64,000 nt of DNA from Deltaproteobacteria bacterium. GTDB lineage: Bacteria; Desulfobacterota; Desulfuromonadia; Desulfuromonadales; Geopsychrobacteraceae. The notes under the pieces were generated by a model. The model was not told where the DNA came from and searched no databases. It saw only the letters and a program-made list of their open reading frames with translations. The stretch spans positions 1 to 64,000 of the forward strand of contig JAJRQI010000032.1 of NCBI GenBank assembly GCA_024280335.1, given 5' to 3'. The position numbers were made by a program, and so were the translations under genes. This document shows, in pieces, positions 17,783-27,205 of this stretch (position 1 is its first letter; each line of letters begins with the position of its first letter).

Positions 17783-18019
17783 ATGAAGATTATTACTCCG
17801 GAAGATATCGGACAGATCATCAGGCAGAAGCGTAAAAGCGATGGGCTCACCCTGGAAGAAGCGGCAGCGGTTTGTGGTGTAAGCTATGCGTTTCTGTCTG
17901 CTCTGGAAAATGGTAAGGCAACAGTACAGCTGAACAAGGTGCTACAGGTGCTTAGAGGTCTTGGTCTCGAGTTGAAAGCGAATATCCGCAGCTGGGCAGC
18001 ACCGGGAGATGAATCATGA
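17783..18019 (+). CDS. hipB: HipB-like antitoxin (XRE family)
   Basis: 78 aa, almost all one XRE helix-turn-helix (GQIIRQKRKSDGLTLEEAAAVCGVSYAFLSALENGK). Start ATG at 17783 behind TTGAGGATA; an in-frame TTG at 17771 is less likely. Its last four bases overlap the hipA start, the normal arrangement of hipBA modules. It should bind the upstream repeats and hold HipA inactive. Confidence 0.82.
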   Translation: MKIITPEDIGQIIRQKRKSDGLTLEEAAAVCGVSYAFLSALENGKATVQLNKVLQVLRGLGLELKANIRSWAAPGDES

Positions 18020-19263
18020 CCAGCGGTTTGCGTGTCATGATCGATGGACAGATCGTCGGACGCCTCTGGCTCGATGCGAAGAAACATTTCTGCTTTCAAT
18101 ACGACAAGGGGTGGCTGCAACAATCGATGATTCCGCTGTCTCTGTCGTTGCCGTTACGTACTGCCCCTTATCTTGACGATGAATCACACCCTTTCTTCGC
18201 CAACCTCCTCCCCGAAGAAAAAGTCCGCGCAGTGATCACTCGGAATCTAGGTCTTTCTCTGCATAACGACTATGGTCTCTTGGAGCAAATCGGCGGCGAT
18301 TGTGCCGGTGCAGTTTCCGTTCAGATCGAGAACGATGAGCCGAAGCGCGAAACCGGCACCTATCGTCAACTCTCGTTGAATGAGTTGAATCGCCTCCTTG
18401 GTGACCTTCCCGGGCGGCCACTGCTGGCAGGGGAAGATGGGATTCGACTGTCCCTGGCCGGCGCTCAGAAGAAATTACCGATCTACTACGACGGAGAACA
18501 TTATTCTTTAGGTTATGGCGATGCGCCAAGCAGCCATATTATTAAACCGGCCATTGAGAATCTTGACGGTACGGTGGAAAACGAAGCTTTTTGCATGGCA
18601 CTGGCTCAGGCGGTTGGCCTGGAAGTCCCTCGAACATTCATCCACCAGCATGAGGATACGAGGGTTTTTATCGTTAAGCGCTATGACCGTGCCATGACAA
18701 CCAGCGGAATAAAACGGTTGCATCAGGAAGATTTTTGCCAGGCACTCCATATCCCCCCTGAGTACAAATATGAAGCCGAAGGAGGGCCATCGCTGGCGGC
18801 GTGCTTCAATCTGGTTCGCAATGTCAGCAGCAGAGCAGGGAGAGATGTGTTGTCCTTGCTGAACTGGGTAATTTTCAATGTCCTGATCGGCAATTCGGAT
18901 GCACACGGCAAGAACATATCGCTATTGCTGCTCCCTTCCGGGCCACTACTGGCACCTTTCTACGATCTGCTTTCGACGAGGATTTATAGCCACTATGGTC
19001 TGACGGAAAATCTGGCCATGAAGATCGGTGGAGAGAGTGCTCCGGGCGCTCTCAGGAAAGAGCATTGGGAAAAGTTCGCCGCCGATGTCGGCATCAAACC
19101 GCGATTGGTGTTGACTCGGGTTGTCGATCTTGCCCAGAAAATTCAAGTCGCCCGTTTACAGCTATTTCAGGGAGCCCTTGCTTCGTATAAGTGTGATGCT
19201 CTCTACCGCTTGATGGAGCTGATCGGAGAGCAGGAGCAGAAGGCCATCAGGAGGCTCCGTTGA
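18016..19263 (+). CDS. hipA: HipA-family serine/threonine kinase toxin
   Basis: 415 aa, near the length of E. coli HipA. It has the N-terminal HipA subdomain (about 1-100), LSLAGAQKKL in the ATP loop region, FIVKRYDR, HQEDFCQAL, the catalytic NSDAHGKNISLL and the metal-binding PFYDLLST. HipA kinases of this type phosphorylate glutamyl-tRNA synthetase or other targets and arrest growth when free of HipB. All key motifs are present, so it is probably active. Confidence 0.88.
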   Translation: MTSGLRVMIDGQIVGRLWLDAKKHFCFQYDKGWLQQSMIPLSLSLPLRTAPYLDDESHPFFANLLPEEKVRAVITRNLGLSLHNDYGLLEQIGGDCAGAVSVQIENDEPKRETGTYRQLSLNELNRLLGDLPGRPLLAGEDGIRLSLAGAQKKLPIYYDGEHYSLGYGDAPSSHIIKPAIENLDGTVENEAFCMALAQAVGLEVPRTFIHQHEDTRVFIVKRYDRAMTTSGIKRLHQEDFCQALHIPPEYKYEAEGGPSLAACFNLVRNVSSRAGRDVLSLLNWVIFNVLIGNSDAHGKNISLLLLPSGPLLAPFYDLLSTRIYSHYGLTENLAMKIGGESAPGALRKEHWEKFAADVGIKPRLVLTRVVDLAQKIQVARLQLFQGALASYKCDALYRLMELIGEQEQKAIRRLR

Positions 19264-19551
19264 ATGTAGAAATACAAGGGGAAATGCATTGTCAATATCC
19301 CCAGTAAAGAGTCTGAAAATGAAAACCTTTCCAGTATCTGATATGCATCTTGAATTTCACCATCAGTTGGGATATCCCACTGAGCGGATCAATGTGCAAG
19401 CCATAGGGTCACATCTCAACCGTAAACTATTGAGGCCGCAGAAAGATTTGGCCCTTATGGGGGTGTTCCTATCATTAACACTGATGAGAAAGTTAGTTTG
19501 TGCTACAGTATTCAAAGGTACTACCTGTCAATAATGAGTGAGGATTTCAAT
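19264..19551. other. Gap between hipA and the RHH antitoxin gene
   Basis: 288 bases without a convincing gene. A frame at 19289-19534 has no clear ribosome site and resembles nothing I know. The promoter of the following toxin-antitoxin pair should be here. Confidence 0.3.
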
Positions 19552-19824
19552 ATGGCGACATCGGTCAAACTTGATGAAGATTTAAAAAATCGTATCCAAC
19601 ACTTGGCTGAAATTCGACAGCGTTCAGCGCATTGGATTATGCGCGAAGCGATCCGCGATTATGTTGAACGCGAAGAAGCACAAGAGGGTTTCAAGCAGGA
19701 AGCCTTGGCTTCCTGGAAAGCTTATCAGGAAACCGGGCGGCATCTGACAGGCGAGGAAGTACGTAACTGGTTGAATACCTGGGGTACGGATGAAGAAAAA
19801 GAGATCCCGCAGTGCTACGAATAA
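19552..19824 (+). CDS. Ribbon-helix-helix antitoxin (CopG/ParD-like)
   Basis: 90 aa. The N-terminal MATSVKLDEDLKNRIQHLAEIRQRSAHWIMREAIRDYVEREE is a classic ribbon-helix-helix DNA-binding domain; the rest should wrap the toxin. Start ATG 19552 behind GTGAGGA. It overlaps the following toxin gene by 13 bases, the standard layout of ParDE-like pairs. Confidence 0.85.
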   Translation: MATSVKLDEDLKNRIQHLAEIRQRSAHWIMREAIRDYVEREEAQEGFKQEALASWKAYQETGRHLTGEEVRNWLNTWGTDEEKEIPQCYE

Positions 19825-20108
19825 TTATCACGGAAGGCGCAGCGCAAGGGTTGGAACGTTGCCGGCTTTTTCTGGCAGAAAAAAATCCATCGGCGGCGAG
19901 GCGTGCCGGGCAAGCGATAGAGCGCCAATTCGCACTTCTGGAAACGGAACCTGAGGCAGGCAGACCCTTTGAAGATTTTCCAGAATTCCGCGAGTTAATT
20001 ATTCCATTCGGAGACTCTGGTTATGTGGCCCTATATCGCCACGAAGTCAATGCCGATTTGGTGTATGTGCTTGCTTTTCGGCATCAGAAAGAAGCAGGCT
20101 ACTCATAA
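19812..20108 (+). CDS. RelE/ParE-family toxin
   Basis: 98 aa from a GTG. The sequence ITEGAAQGLERCRLFLAEKNPSAARRAGQAIERQFALLETEPEAGRPFEDFPEFRELIIPFGDSGYVALYRH is typical of plasmid-stabilisation ParE toxins. ParE members poison DNA gyrase and RelE members cut mRNA at ribosomes; which applies is not evident. Its neighbour encodes the matching antitoxin. Confidence 0.83.
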   Translation: MLRIIITEGAAQGLERCRLFLAEKNPSAARRAGQAIERQFALLETEPEAGRPFEDFPEFRELIIPFGDSGYVALYRHEVNADLVYVLAFRHQKEAGYS

Positions 20109-20425
20109 TGCTTCATGGGGCTTCTTGATCAACAACTCTACCAACCAGGGACTCTACCGCAGGGCTTCTCCTGACAACGGTTCACCTTGGACCTTCTTCC
20201 ACTACGCCTTGTGGGGCGAAATTTTTGCTTAGCCATCTAATTGTTTTTTGCGAGAGCATCCAGCTTAGCTCACCCTAAGAACTCCCTATCGGAAATGCAC
20301 GACATGAAAATGCCTGTTGAGTTTTTCAATTTCTGTCGTTTCCTCTGAATAACAATAACTCCCGTCAGTCAAATCTACAACCAGGGGGGGAGTTGGGTTA
20401 GCATGTGTCTGTTCCGGGAGGATCG
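20109..20425. other. Gap with no recognised gene
   Basis: 317 bases between the toxin gene and the PP2C-like gene. Short frames are present, but none has both a ribosome site and a recognisable product. Confidence 0.3.
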
Positions 20426-21112
20426 ATGAAACAACCTGAGCTAAAAGGCAATGCCGCCGCTTTCTGCCTAGCAAGTCCGCAGCATACCTACGAGGACAGT
20501 TATCGTCTTTTACCGAAAGAGATCCCGCTGGTTGGGGCAGCAAACCGTGGCGAGCTATTTGCTGTCTTTGATGGGATTGGCAGTGCCCCTGAGGGAGGGC
20601 ATTCAGCCCGAACCATGGCCGCTTCTCTGCCCCAATTTTTTAAAGAATCAGCTGACATCACTGCTGCTGATGAAATTCTGAAGAAAATTTTGCAGCGCAC
20701 GAATCTGGAAATCAATTCGTGGGGGATGATTGCTGGGACTGCACTACCACTCGGGGGCTGTGTTGGGACGGTTGCCTGGTGTTATGACGATCAACTCACC
20801 ATCTTCCATGTCGGCGACACGGTCGGGATGTTGCTGCGTTATGATGAGGAACCACAGCTTTTAACCGAATTGCACGAAACTCACGGAAAGATTAATCGCT
20901 ATTTCGGTATGGGGGAGAACCTGCTAATCGATGTTAAGCGAACCTCGCTCGAGGATGGAGATGTGATTCTGCTGATGAGGGGAGTGCGGAGATCGGTTCA
21001 TCCTATCGACTTCCGGCTGCAAGTTGTATCCAAGGTGCCGTCAGGGGAATCAAACAGTGCCCGCGGGAGAATATCGAAATTATCTGGTGTTTTCTGGATG
21101 GTGAACAATTGA
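20426..21112 (+). CDS. PP2C-like phosphatase domain protein, possibly degenerate
   Basis: 228 aa, start at 20426 behind GGGAGG. It shows PP2C landmarks: FAVFDGIGSAPEGGHSA (metal-binding DG), CVGTVAWCYDDQLTIFHVGDT (GT...GD), ITRYFG-like NRYFGMGE, and LEDGDVILLM. Where the family has SDG after that motif, this protein reads RG, and the C-terminal metal-binding strand (D-D) is absent. It may therefore be inactive or a truncated relic. In other genomes such phosphatases accompany Ser/Thr kinases and effector systems; none is found here. Confidence 0.5.
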   Translation: MKQPELKGNAAAFCLASPQHTYEDSYRLLPKEIPLVGAANRGELFAVFDGIGSAPEGGHSARTMAASLPQFFKESADITAADEILKKILQRTNLEINSWGMIAGTALPLGGCVGTVAWCYDDQLTIFHVGDTVGMLLRYDEEPQLLTELHETHGKINRYFGMGENLLIDVKRTSLEDGDVILLMRGVRRSVHPIDFRLQVVSKVPSGESNSARGRISKLSGVFWMVNN

Positions 21113-21210
21113 AACTGGCAGAGAAATCATTGTCTCAGGCAGGGGGCGGTTATTCTGTTTGACTGCTGGCATCTGATAATCTGTTTTTCACTATTGCTCA
21201 AGGGGGGGGG

Positions 21211-21706
21211 ATGCGAATGATGACGGTAAAAATGGTATATCGTTTGACCATCCTCTTCTTTGTCGTTTCTCTCCTTTTGGGCTGTGCTGACTCTGAATAT
21301 GGCGAAATTCGTTTTCAGGAATTTCCAGAGCAGTATCAGCACTATGATCGAATGCCTTGGGAGATGCTTGAGTTGGATTTCTTTTCAAAAGCTGTATGCT
21401 GAAATTCTGGATGATTTTCCGAGCAACCATTATCTGGATGAATTTATCAGTGAAATTTTTGTCGTTGCGTGCGGAAACAGGTTTGTCACAACTCGGCTGG
21501 GTGATTTTATCTATATGGTCGGCTGTAAACCTCACTGTTGCGCTTCGTCCCGGCTGTTTATTCTGTTTGATCCTCAAGCTGAAAAAGTCTGGGCCTCTGC
21601 CTATGACCTCGGTGTTAACGGCCATCTCGACATATGGTTGGGACAGCCCAATAAAAAGACAAAGAAGCTGATGCGGACGCTGGAATCGATGATCAGTTGG
21701 AAATGA
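21211..21706 (+). pseudogene. Ivy-like lysozyme inhibitor lipoprotein, frameshifted
   Basis: The first frame has a lipoprotein signal (VSLLLGC) and runs to a stop at 21400. The second frame continues it with LDDFPSNHYLDEFISEIFVVACGNRFVTTRLGDFIYMVGCKPHCCASSRLFILFD. The MVGCKPHxCAS block is the lysozyme-blocking loop of Ivy (CKPHDC), with the Asp replaced by Cys. The break is at TTTTCAAAA near 21385. An intact version would be a periplasmic inhibitor of C-type lysozyme. Confidence 0.6.
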
Positions 21707-21817
21707 AGTTCTCCCAATTTGTCTGGCACTGGAAGGGCGGCACATGTCTTTGGTCATCGAGTTACAACGCGAGAAAAATAGCTGTATCTGGATAGATTCG
21801 GTAATGAATGAATTTCT

Positions 21818-23540
21818 GTAACTATTCAGTACCCCTGCCAGCCGGATGCTACGTTTAGGGATGGATAGTGTTTACTCGGATAGCATAAATTGAGGTGATT
21901 TGCCCTCGAACAATAAGCGCAAGCCTTCGGACGCACTGACGTCTTGCTTCCGACAGGTGGACAGATAACTCCGGATTCGGCAGAAGATCTTCGCCCCGTC
22001 CCAGGAACGGAAGCACCCGGAGATTTTCTGCTGGACTTTGGTCATGCGGATATCATTTTCCGCCAGATTGTTTGTGAAAGGAACCTCTTCATTTTCCATA
22101 AATCGCAAAACATCAGTCTCAAAGTTTCGAAGTCGTTCCAGAAGGTTGCGGGCCCTGGAGCGTGGAAGCCGCCCTCTGCGACCCTTTCTCTGGCTTTCAT
22201 CGGGCTCAGGGCATTCTTTCTCGGCTTCTTGGAGCAGGGCTCGGTAGCGCTTCCGGTAGGGCGTAGCGGCAATGTCGTTCAAGTAGCCTCCCGCATCCAG
22301 AACCGCTCGGTTAATCTCTTCGAGCAAGGCCGCCATCTCCTGAGCCCACTTTTGACCATCTTGTTCCCAGGCTCTCTCCAGTTCCCTGAGATGATGAGCG
22401 TTACACAGGGCGTGACGGGCACCGTATTTAAAATAGGGCTTCCAGTGGTCATGGCAAAGAGTGCCGTTGAATAATGGAAGGATTCCTATTTCATCCAATG
22501 CCTCGCCTCCCCGCTTGGCGTGAGGCGAGAAATAGGTGAATTCTGGATTGGAGGCGTTGTGCAGCCAAACACGCTTGCCACCGATGTTGATACCGGTTTC
22601 GTCGGCATGGATCAGGTCGGATGAAACCAGCTGCTTTTTGATCCACTGATCAAAGAGCTCCAACCGGCCATAGGCATCCTGGTTGAAGTTGAAGATGGAA
22701 CCGGCGCTGACCGGTAGTTGCATCTGCTCCAGAAAATGATCCTCAATACGATTGTAGGGGATCAACTGGAACTGAGACATGTAGACCAAGTGGGCCTTGA
22801 CCCCGGTGCCGTATTGCGCCGGGCGCGTCACTCCGTCCGGGAAAGGGGCCACATAGCGCTTGCCCTGTTGATCCACCAGAATCTGGGCCCGGTATTCGGT
22901 GACCAGGGCACTGATATCCAGGTCGAAAACCTGTCGAATCTCGAAGCCGACATCGCGGTAGTTGCCTGGCGGCAAGGCACCCCGATCGACCGGGAGATCC
23001 CTGATTTGGTCAGGATCGGCAACCTGCTTCAGCGTTGCACCATTGCGCCCCTTTTGTCCGCCGGGCTTGCGGTTGTTTTTGCTCTTTTGTTCTTTTTTGC
23101 GATTCGGATCTGTCGATGGCGGCTTACTGCTGTTCTTGCTGTTGAGGCCGAACCTGTTGGCAAGAAGAGTTACCAGCAACAACATCACCTCAAGGCTGGA
23201 TTTGAGGGCTGGCGACAGATTTTCTTCTTCGGCAATCTGGGTTTTGACCCGCTCGATAGTAGCTTCAACGTCGATATTGTTAATCGTCATATTTTGACCA
23301 TCCGTTCGATGTGATGGCCAATATTAACACGGGTTTTCAGGCTTGGATTTTTGCTCGAAATCCCTCTTGTGGACCAATTGCCTTATGCAGATCGACCCCG
23401 GACCGCAAGACAGAATCCTTCAGCACTCAGGCGCAAGAGAGGGGGCAGCAACGTGGTGCCTCGGAAGGGCCCCGGAGGCGCTGTCAATTTGATATTTTTT
23501 CAGGAAAACGCTGTCAAGAACTTTTTTGCTGAATAGTTAC
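21818..23540. mobile_element. IS66-family insertion sequence (single transposase)
   Basis: Element of about 1.72 kb bounded by matching ends: GTAACTATTCAG at 21818 and CTGAATAGTTAC ending at 23540. It holds one transposase gene and no small accessory frames, as in the single-gene ISBst12-like subgroup. The 8 bases outside each end (GAATTTCT, GCTTTTCT) agree at six positions, so a target duplication may have decayed or the ends may be slightly misplaced. Confidence 0.75.
21872..23290 (-). CDS. tnpC: IS66-family transposase
   Basis: 472 aa. An N-terminal coiled region is followed by NSSKPPSTDPNRKK and KPGGQKGRNGATL (the TnpC start), then the DDE domain with IHADETGINIGGKRVWLH, GTLCHDHWKPYF, CNAHHLRELE and the terminal NNLAENDIRMTKVQQKISGCFRS. 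It appears full length and may be active. Confidence 0.92.
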   Translation of the reverse strand: MTINNIDVEATIERVKTQIAEEENLSPALKSSLEVMLLLVTLLANRFGLNSKNSSKPPSTDPNRKKEQKSKNNRKPGGQKGRNGATLKQVADPDQIRDLPVDRGALPPGNYRDVGFEIRQVFDLDISALVTEYRAQILVDQQGKRYVAPFPDGVTRPAQYGTGVKAHLVYMSQFQLIPYNRIEDHFLEQMQLPVSAGSIFNFNQDAYGRLELFDQWIKKQLVSSDLIHADETGINIGGKRVWLHNASNPEFTYFSPHAKRGGEALDEIGILPLFNGTLCHDHWKPYFKYGARHALCNAHHLRELERAWEQDGQKWAQEMAALLEEINRAVLDAGGYLNDIAATPYRKRYRALLQEAEKECPEPDESQRKGRRGRLPRSRARNLLERLRNFETDVLRFMENEEVPFTNNLAENDIRMTKVQQKISGCFRSWDGAKIFCRIRSYLSTCRKQDVSASEGLRLLFEGKSPQFMLSE

Positions 23541-24355
23541 GCTTTTCTTAGAGAAATCGAAGATAAATATGAAGAAAGACCCAGGACGTATTCCTGGGGG
23601 ACGACACTCCTTGCCGATTGTTCCAATAAGCTGATCAAGCCGGGTGAGGGTGCACTGTTTTTTTCTGAGCCACAGTCTGGCTCAACAGATCTGCTGATCA
23701 AAATTATGGGTAACTTGTTATTCCATGTCTAAATATTGACGGTTTGGGCTCAGTTTGTCTGGACCAGCGTATTTGCAGCGGTTTTTTGTCTTTTGATTTG
23801 GAGACGCATAAGGGTGTTTTTCGTGAAGCCGAGCGGTTTCGGTACCAGCAGGATAAGGCGCGATACGGTGTTGATACTGAGACGATCAGAGTGATCTCTG
23901 CTGGTGATCTGATTTATGCCGAATGGCAGACCCTTGCACAGGGGAGTGGTCTCTATGTTGATAAGGAGTATCGTGTCTTTAAAACGGGGAATCCAAACCC
24001 GATAATCAGTGGAGGGATCCCCCTCGCCGGTCGCTGGGGAGTCAATACTGCTCTTGCGGGGGATGTCCGGGTGATCTCGTTTGGCTCTGATCACTTGCTT
24101 CTGCAGGTGAATTCATCTAGATCCGAAGGCTCTGGATACAAAAAACCTTTATTCTTTTTCGATGAGCAATATGGTGAAGATGTCGCCACTATCGCTCTGC
24201 GTAAGGTCGTGAAATACGCGATAAGTCAGCAGGGCAATGTCTCTGTGGTGGATAGTCATATTTATTATCAGACCCGGAAGCAGGACAGCCTGCAGGAAGT
24301 GTCAGTCAACCGCTCCACCTATTATTATCAGTCGAGCGGTGAATCCGAACTGAAC
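23541..24355 (+). pseudogene. Unrecognised gene remnant caught between two insertion sequences
   Basis: Two partial frames (23541-23732 and 23744-24355) read on the plus strand with a break near 23735. The second encodes about 204 residues (FREAERFRYQQDKARYGVD..., later YGEDVATIALRKVVKYAISQ) with no family I recognise. The first begins inside the IS66 end and the last runs into the IS21 end, so both termini are lost. It could be one gene of the former island broken by the two insertions. Confidence 0.4.
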
Positions 24356-24537
24356 TGCGTATTCCGGACCAAACTGTGCCACCCATTCCGCTCCAAAGTA
24401 GGCCACCCATTCCGGAGCAAAGAGTACCACTGATTCCGGTCCAAACTGTGCCATTTTTTCACTAGCACCGGAATCGTTAGCGACGCTGGATAACCTGGTG
24501 TACAACCGTGGAAATTTACTTTCCAGGAGGTGCACCA

Positions 24538-26073
24538 TTGGCGAACAAGAGGTTATCCATGCGCAAAATCAAAGAAGTCCTCAGGCTCTATTTCGATAGT
24601 GGCCTCAAGCAACGAGCGATCAGTCGCTGCCTGAATCTGTCTCGTACCACCGTCAGTGACTACTTGTCCCGAGCCGCAAAAGCTGATCTGGGTTGGCCCC
24701 TGCAGGAAGCATTATCCGATCAGGAACTGGAGCGGCGGCTCTTTCCACAGGTCGAGACGATTCCTTCTGAACGTCTGATTCCTGACTGGTCTGAAGTCCA
24801 TACCGAACTCAAACGTAAAGGCGTTACCCTGACCCTGCTTTGGGAGGAGTATCGGGCCAGCGGCCCACATACCTATCGTTATACCCAGTTTTGTGAGCTG
24901 TACCGGCGTTGGGCTGGCAAGCAGAAGCTCTCCATGCGACAAATCCATAAGGCGGGGGAGAAGCTGTTTGTCGACTATGCCGGTCACACCCTACCTATCA
25001 TCAACCCCCGCACCGGCGAGATCCGGGAATCACAGATCTTTATTGCCACGCTTGGGGCGAGCAGTTACACCTTTGCTGAAGCGACCTGGAATCAGGATTT
25101 GTCCGACTGGCTCGGTTCCCACCGCCGTGCGTTTGAGTTCATCGGTGGTGTCCCGGAAATTGTTGTTCCTGACAATTTAAAAAGCGCGGTCACCAAACCC
25201 TGTCGTTACGACCCCGACCTCAATCCCAGTTATCAGGATCTGGCTAAGCACTACGGCACAGCAGTCATCCCGGCGCGGGTGCGAAAGCCACAAGACAAGG
25301 CAAAAGTTGAGGTTGCGGTGCAGATTGTGGAACGCTGGATTCTGGCCCGTCTGCGCAATCACACCTTCTTCAGCCTGGCGGAAGCCAATGCCGCCATCAG
25401 CGAGCTGCTGGTTGATCTGAACGACCGTTCGTTCAAGAAGCTGCCCGGTTCACGCCGGGAGGCCTTCGAGGCTCTTGATCAACCCATTTTGAAGCCCTTA
25501 CCCGCAACAGCCTATGAGTTTGCCGGATGGAAAAAGGTCCGCGTCAGCATTGACTATCACGTCGAAGTCGAGGGTCACTACTCGGTTCCCTACCAACTCC
25601 AGGGCAATCAACTTGACGCCCGGATTACCGCCGGTTGCATTGAACTTTGTCATAAGAACAAGCGGGTTGCGTCCCATATCCGTTCACACCAAAAAGGTCG
25701 CCACACCACCATTGCCGAACACATGCCCAAGGCTCACAAGAGCTATGTTGACTGGACACCGCAACGGCTGATCAGTTGGGCGGCGCAAACCGGCCCGCAG
25801 ACGGCGGCGATGGTTGAGGCCATTCTTGCTTCACGTTGTCATCCACAACAGGGCTTCCGCTCAGCCATGGGGCTGATCCGACTACGCAAGGTCTACGGTG
25901 TAGAACGTTTGGAAGCTGCCTGTAATCTAGCGCTGGCAGGGGAAGCGACGAACTACAAAAGCGTCAAGTCGATCCTTGAGACCGGCCTTGACAAGCAACC
26001 TCTACAGGCCGAGCTGATCCAGACAGAACCGATCAAACACAACAACATCAGAGGCGGCAACTACTACCACTAA
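24538..26073 (+). CDS. istA: IS21-family transposase IstA
   Basis: 511 aa. N-terminal HTH (MRKIKEVLRLYFDSGLKQRAISRCLNLSRTTVSDYLSRA), then the rve/DDE core with EKLFVDYAGHTLPI, ATLGASSYTFAEATWNQDLSDW, VPDNLKSAVTKP and KPQDKAKVEVAVQIVERWI. TTG start at 24538 behind GGAGG; the frame is open to a GTG at 24508. Full length and probably functional. Confidence 0.92.
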   Translation: MANKRLSMRKIKEVLRLYFDSGLKQRAISRCLNLSRTTVSDYLSRAAKADLGWPLQEALSDQELERRLFPQVETIPSERLIPDWSEVHTELKRKGVTLTLLWEEYRASGPHTYRYTQFCELYRRWAGKQKLSMRQIHKAGEKLFVDYAGHTLPIINPRTGEIRESQIFIATLGASSYTFAEATWNQDLSDWLGSHRRAFEFIGGVPEIVVPDNLKSAVTKPCRYDPDLNPSYQDLAKHYGTAVIPARVRKPQDKAKVEVAVQIVERWILARLRNHTFFSLAEANAAISELLVDLNDRSFKKLPGSRREAFEALDQPILKPLPATAYEFAGWKKVRVSIDYHVEVEGHYSVPYQLQGNQLDARITAGCIELCHKNKRVASHIRSHQKGRHTTIAEHMPKAHKSYVDWTPQRLISWAAQTGPQTAAMVEAILASRCHPQQGFRSAMGLIRLRKVYGVERLEAACNLALAGEATNYKSVKSILETGLDKQPLQAELIQTEPIKHNNIRGGNYYH

Positions 26074-26088
26074 AAGGAGAGACAAAAG

Positions 26089-26844
26089 ATGCTGACACAT
26101 CCAACCATGGAAAAACTTAACACCCTGAAACTGACCGGCATGGTCAAGGCTCTGACCGAGCAGCAACAGATGGCAGAAGTCGACAGTCTCGGCTTCGAGG
26201 AACGTCTGGGGTTGCTGGTCGACCGGGAGGCAACCGAGAGAGAAAACCGCAAGCTGGCCACCCGGCTGAAGAAGGCCAAACTCAGACAGTCTGCCTCTAT
26301 CGAAGACCTCGACTTCCGCCGTTCCCGAGGAATGGATAAGGCACTGATCTTGAGCCTGGCCGCATGCGCCTGGGTCACCAAAGGGATCAACGTTCTGATC
26401 TGTGGCCCAACCGGGGTCGGTAAAAGCTACCTGGCTTGTGCCTTGGCCCACAAGGCTTGTCTTGAAGGCTACACGGCGCTCTATCTGCGTCTGCCGAGGC
26501 TCTTTGAGGAGCTCCGCTTAGCCAAAGCTGACGGTCGTTACGGTAAGCTGATGCTCAGCTATGCCAAAACCGACCTGTTGGTGCTGGATGACTGGGGCTT
26601 AACTCCCATGTCCGATCCACAACGCCGAGACCTGCTCGAACTGATGGAGGATCGCTATGGCCTGAAATCGACCATCATCACCAGCCAACTGCCGGTCACG
26701 GCCTGGCATGAAGCCATCGGTGATCCGACTCTGGCTGATGCCATTCTCGACCGGATTGTTCATAACGCCCACAAAATAGAAATGAAAGGAGACTCGATGA
26801 GAAAAAACAGCAAACCCTTGACCAAAGTAGACCACTTAACTTAA
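26089..26844 (+). CDS. istB: IS21-family helper ATPase IstB
   Basis: 251 aa AAA+ protein related to DnaC/DnaA. Walker A is GPTGVGKSYLACALAH and Walker B is TDLLVLDDWGL. It assists IstA in target selection and strand transfer. ATG start behind AGGAGAG, 15 bases after istA. Confidence 0.93.
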   Translation: MLTHPTMEKLNTLKLTGMVKALTEQQQMAEVDSLGFEERLGLLVDREATERENRKLATRLKKAKLRQSASIEDLDFRRSRGMDKALILSLAACAWVTKGINVLICGPTGVGKSYLACALAHKACLEGYTALYLRLPRLFEELRLAKADGRYGKLMLSYAKTDLLVLDDWGLTPMSDPQRRDLLELMEDRYGLKSTIITSQLPVTAWHEAIGDPTLADAILDRIVHNAHKIEMKGDSMRKNSKPLTKVDHLT

Positions 26845-26926
26845 AACAAAAACACCAGCGTCGCTTCGCTCCGAAGGGTGGCCGGTTTGCTCCGGAATCA
26901 GTGGCACAGTTTCACCGGAATACGCA

Positions 26927-27203
26927 TATGCCGCGCCTGCATCTGACTGTTGGCATGTAGACCGAAGGGGGGCAGGCGGTCGCGCTGAATTTTACGCGCC
27001 TAGTTGACTCTGGTACGGATGGTGGCGCTGTCTTCGGCGGGGGACTGATCGGTGAGGTCTTTGTGCGGCACGCGCGGCACTTCGATATGCAGGTCGATGC
27101 GGTCGAGCAGCGGGCCGCTTAAGCGGCTGCGGTAGTGCTGGAGCATCGGCGGGGTGCAGGTACAGTCGTGTGCGGAGTCGCCCCTGAAGCCGCAAGGACA
27201 GGG
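26927..27203 (-). pseudogene. comM 3'-region fragment, copy C
   Basis: 277 bases match the internal part of the comM 3' region (about 38454-38730). The fragment is truncated at its left by the IS21 end and so has lost the comM stop. It contains in-frame stop changes. Its right boundary is the same AAGGACAGGG break as in copy B, followed by the intact XRE gene at 27206. Confidence 0.85.
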
Positions 27204-27205
27204 AT

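Larger units (their letters stand above)
24356..26926. mobile_element. IS21-family insertion sequence
   Basis: About 2.57 kb. The left end begins TGCGTATTCCGG at 24356 and the right end is its inverted counterpart finishing at 26926. About 50 bases at each end match imperfectly and contain repeated ATTCCGG...CTGTGCCAC boxes, as in the multiple terminal repeats of IS21. It carries istA and istB. The left flank is the remnant gene and the right flank is comM fragment C, so the two flanks do not derive from one interrupted gene. Confidence 0.88.

Noticed and set aside
19289-19534. 81-aa frame after hipA
   Set aside because: No ribosome site, no family resemblance and ends just before the antitoxin gene.
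23744-24433. Hypothetical gene ending ...FRTKLCHPFRSKVGHPFRSKEYH
   Set aside because: The repeated tail is simply the translation of IS21 terminal repeats, so the gene is truncated at 24356 and is no true product.
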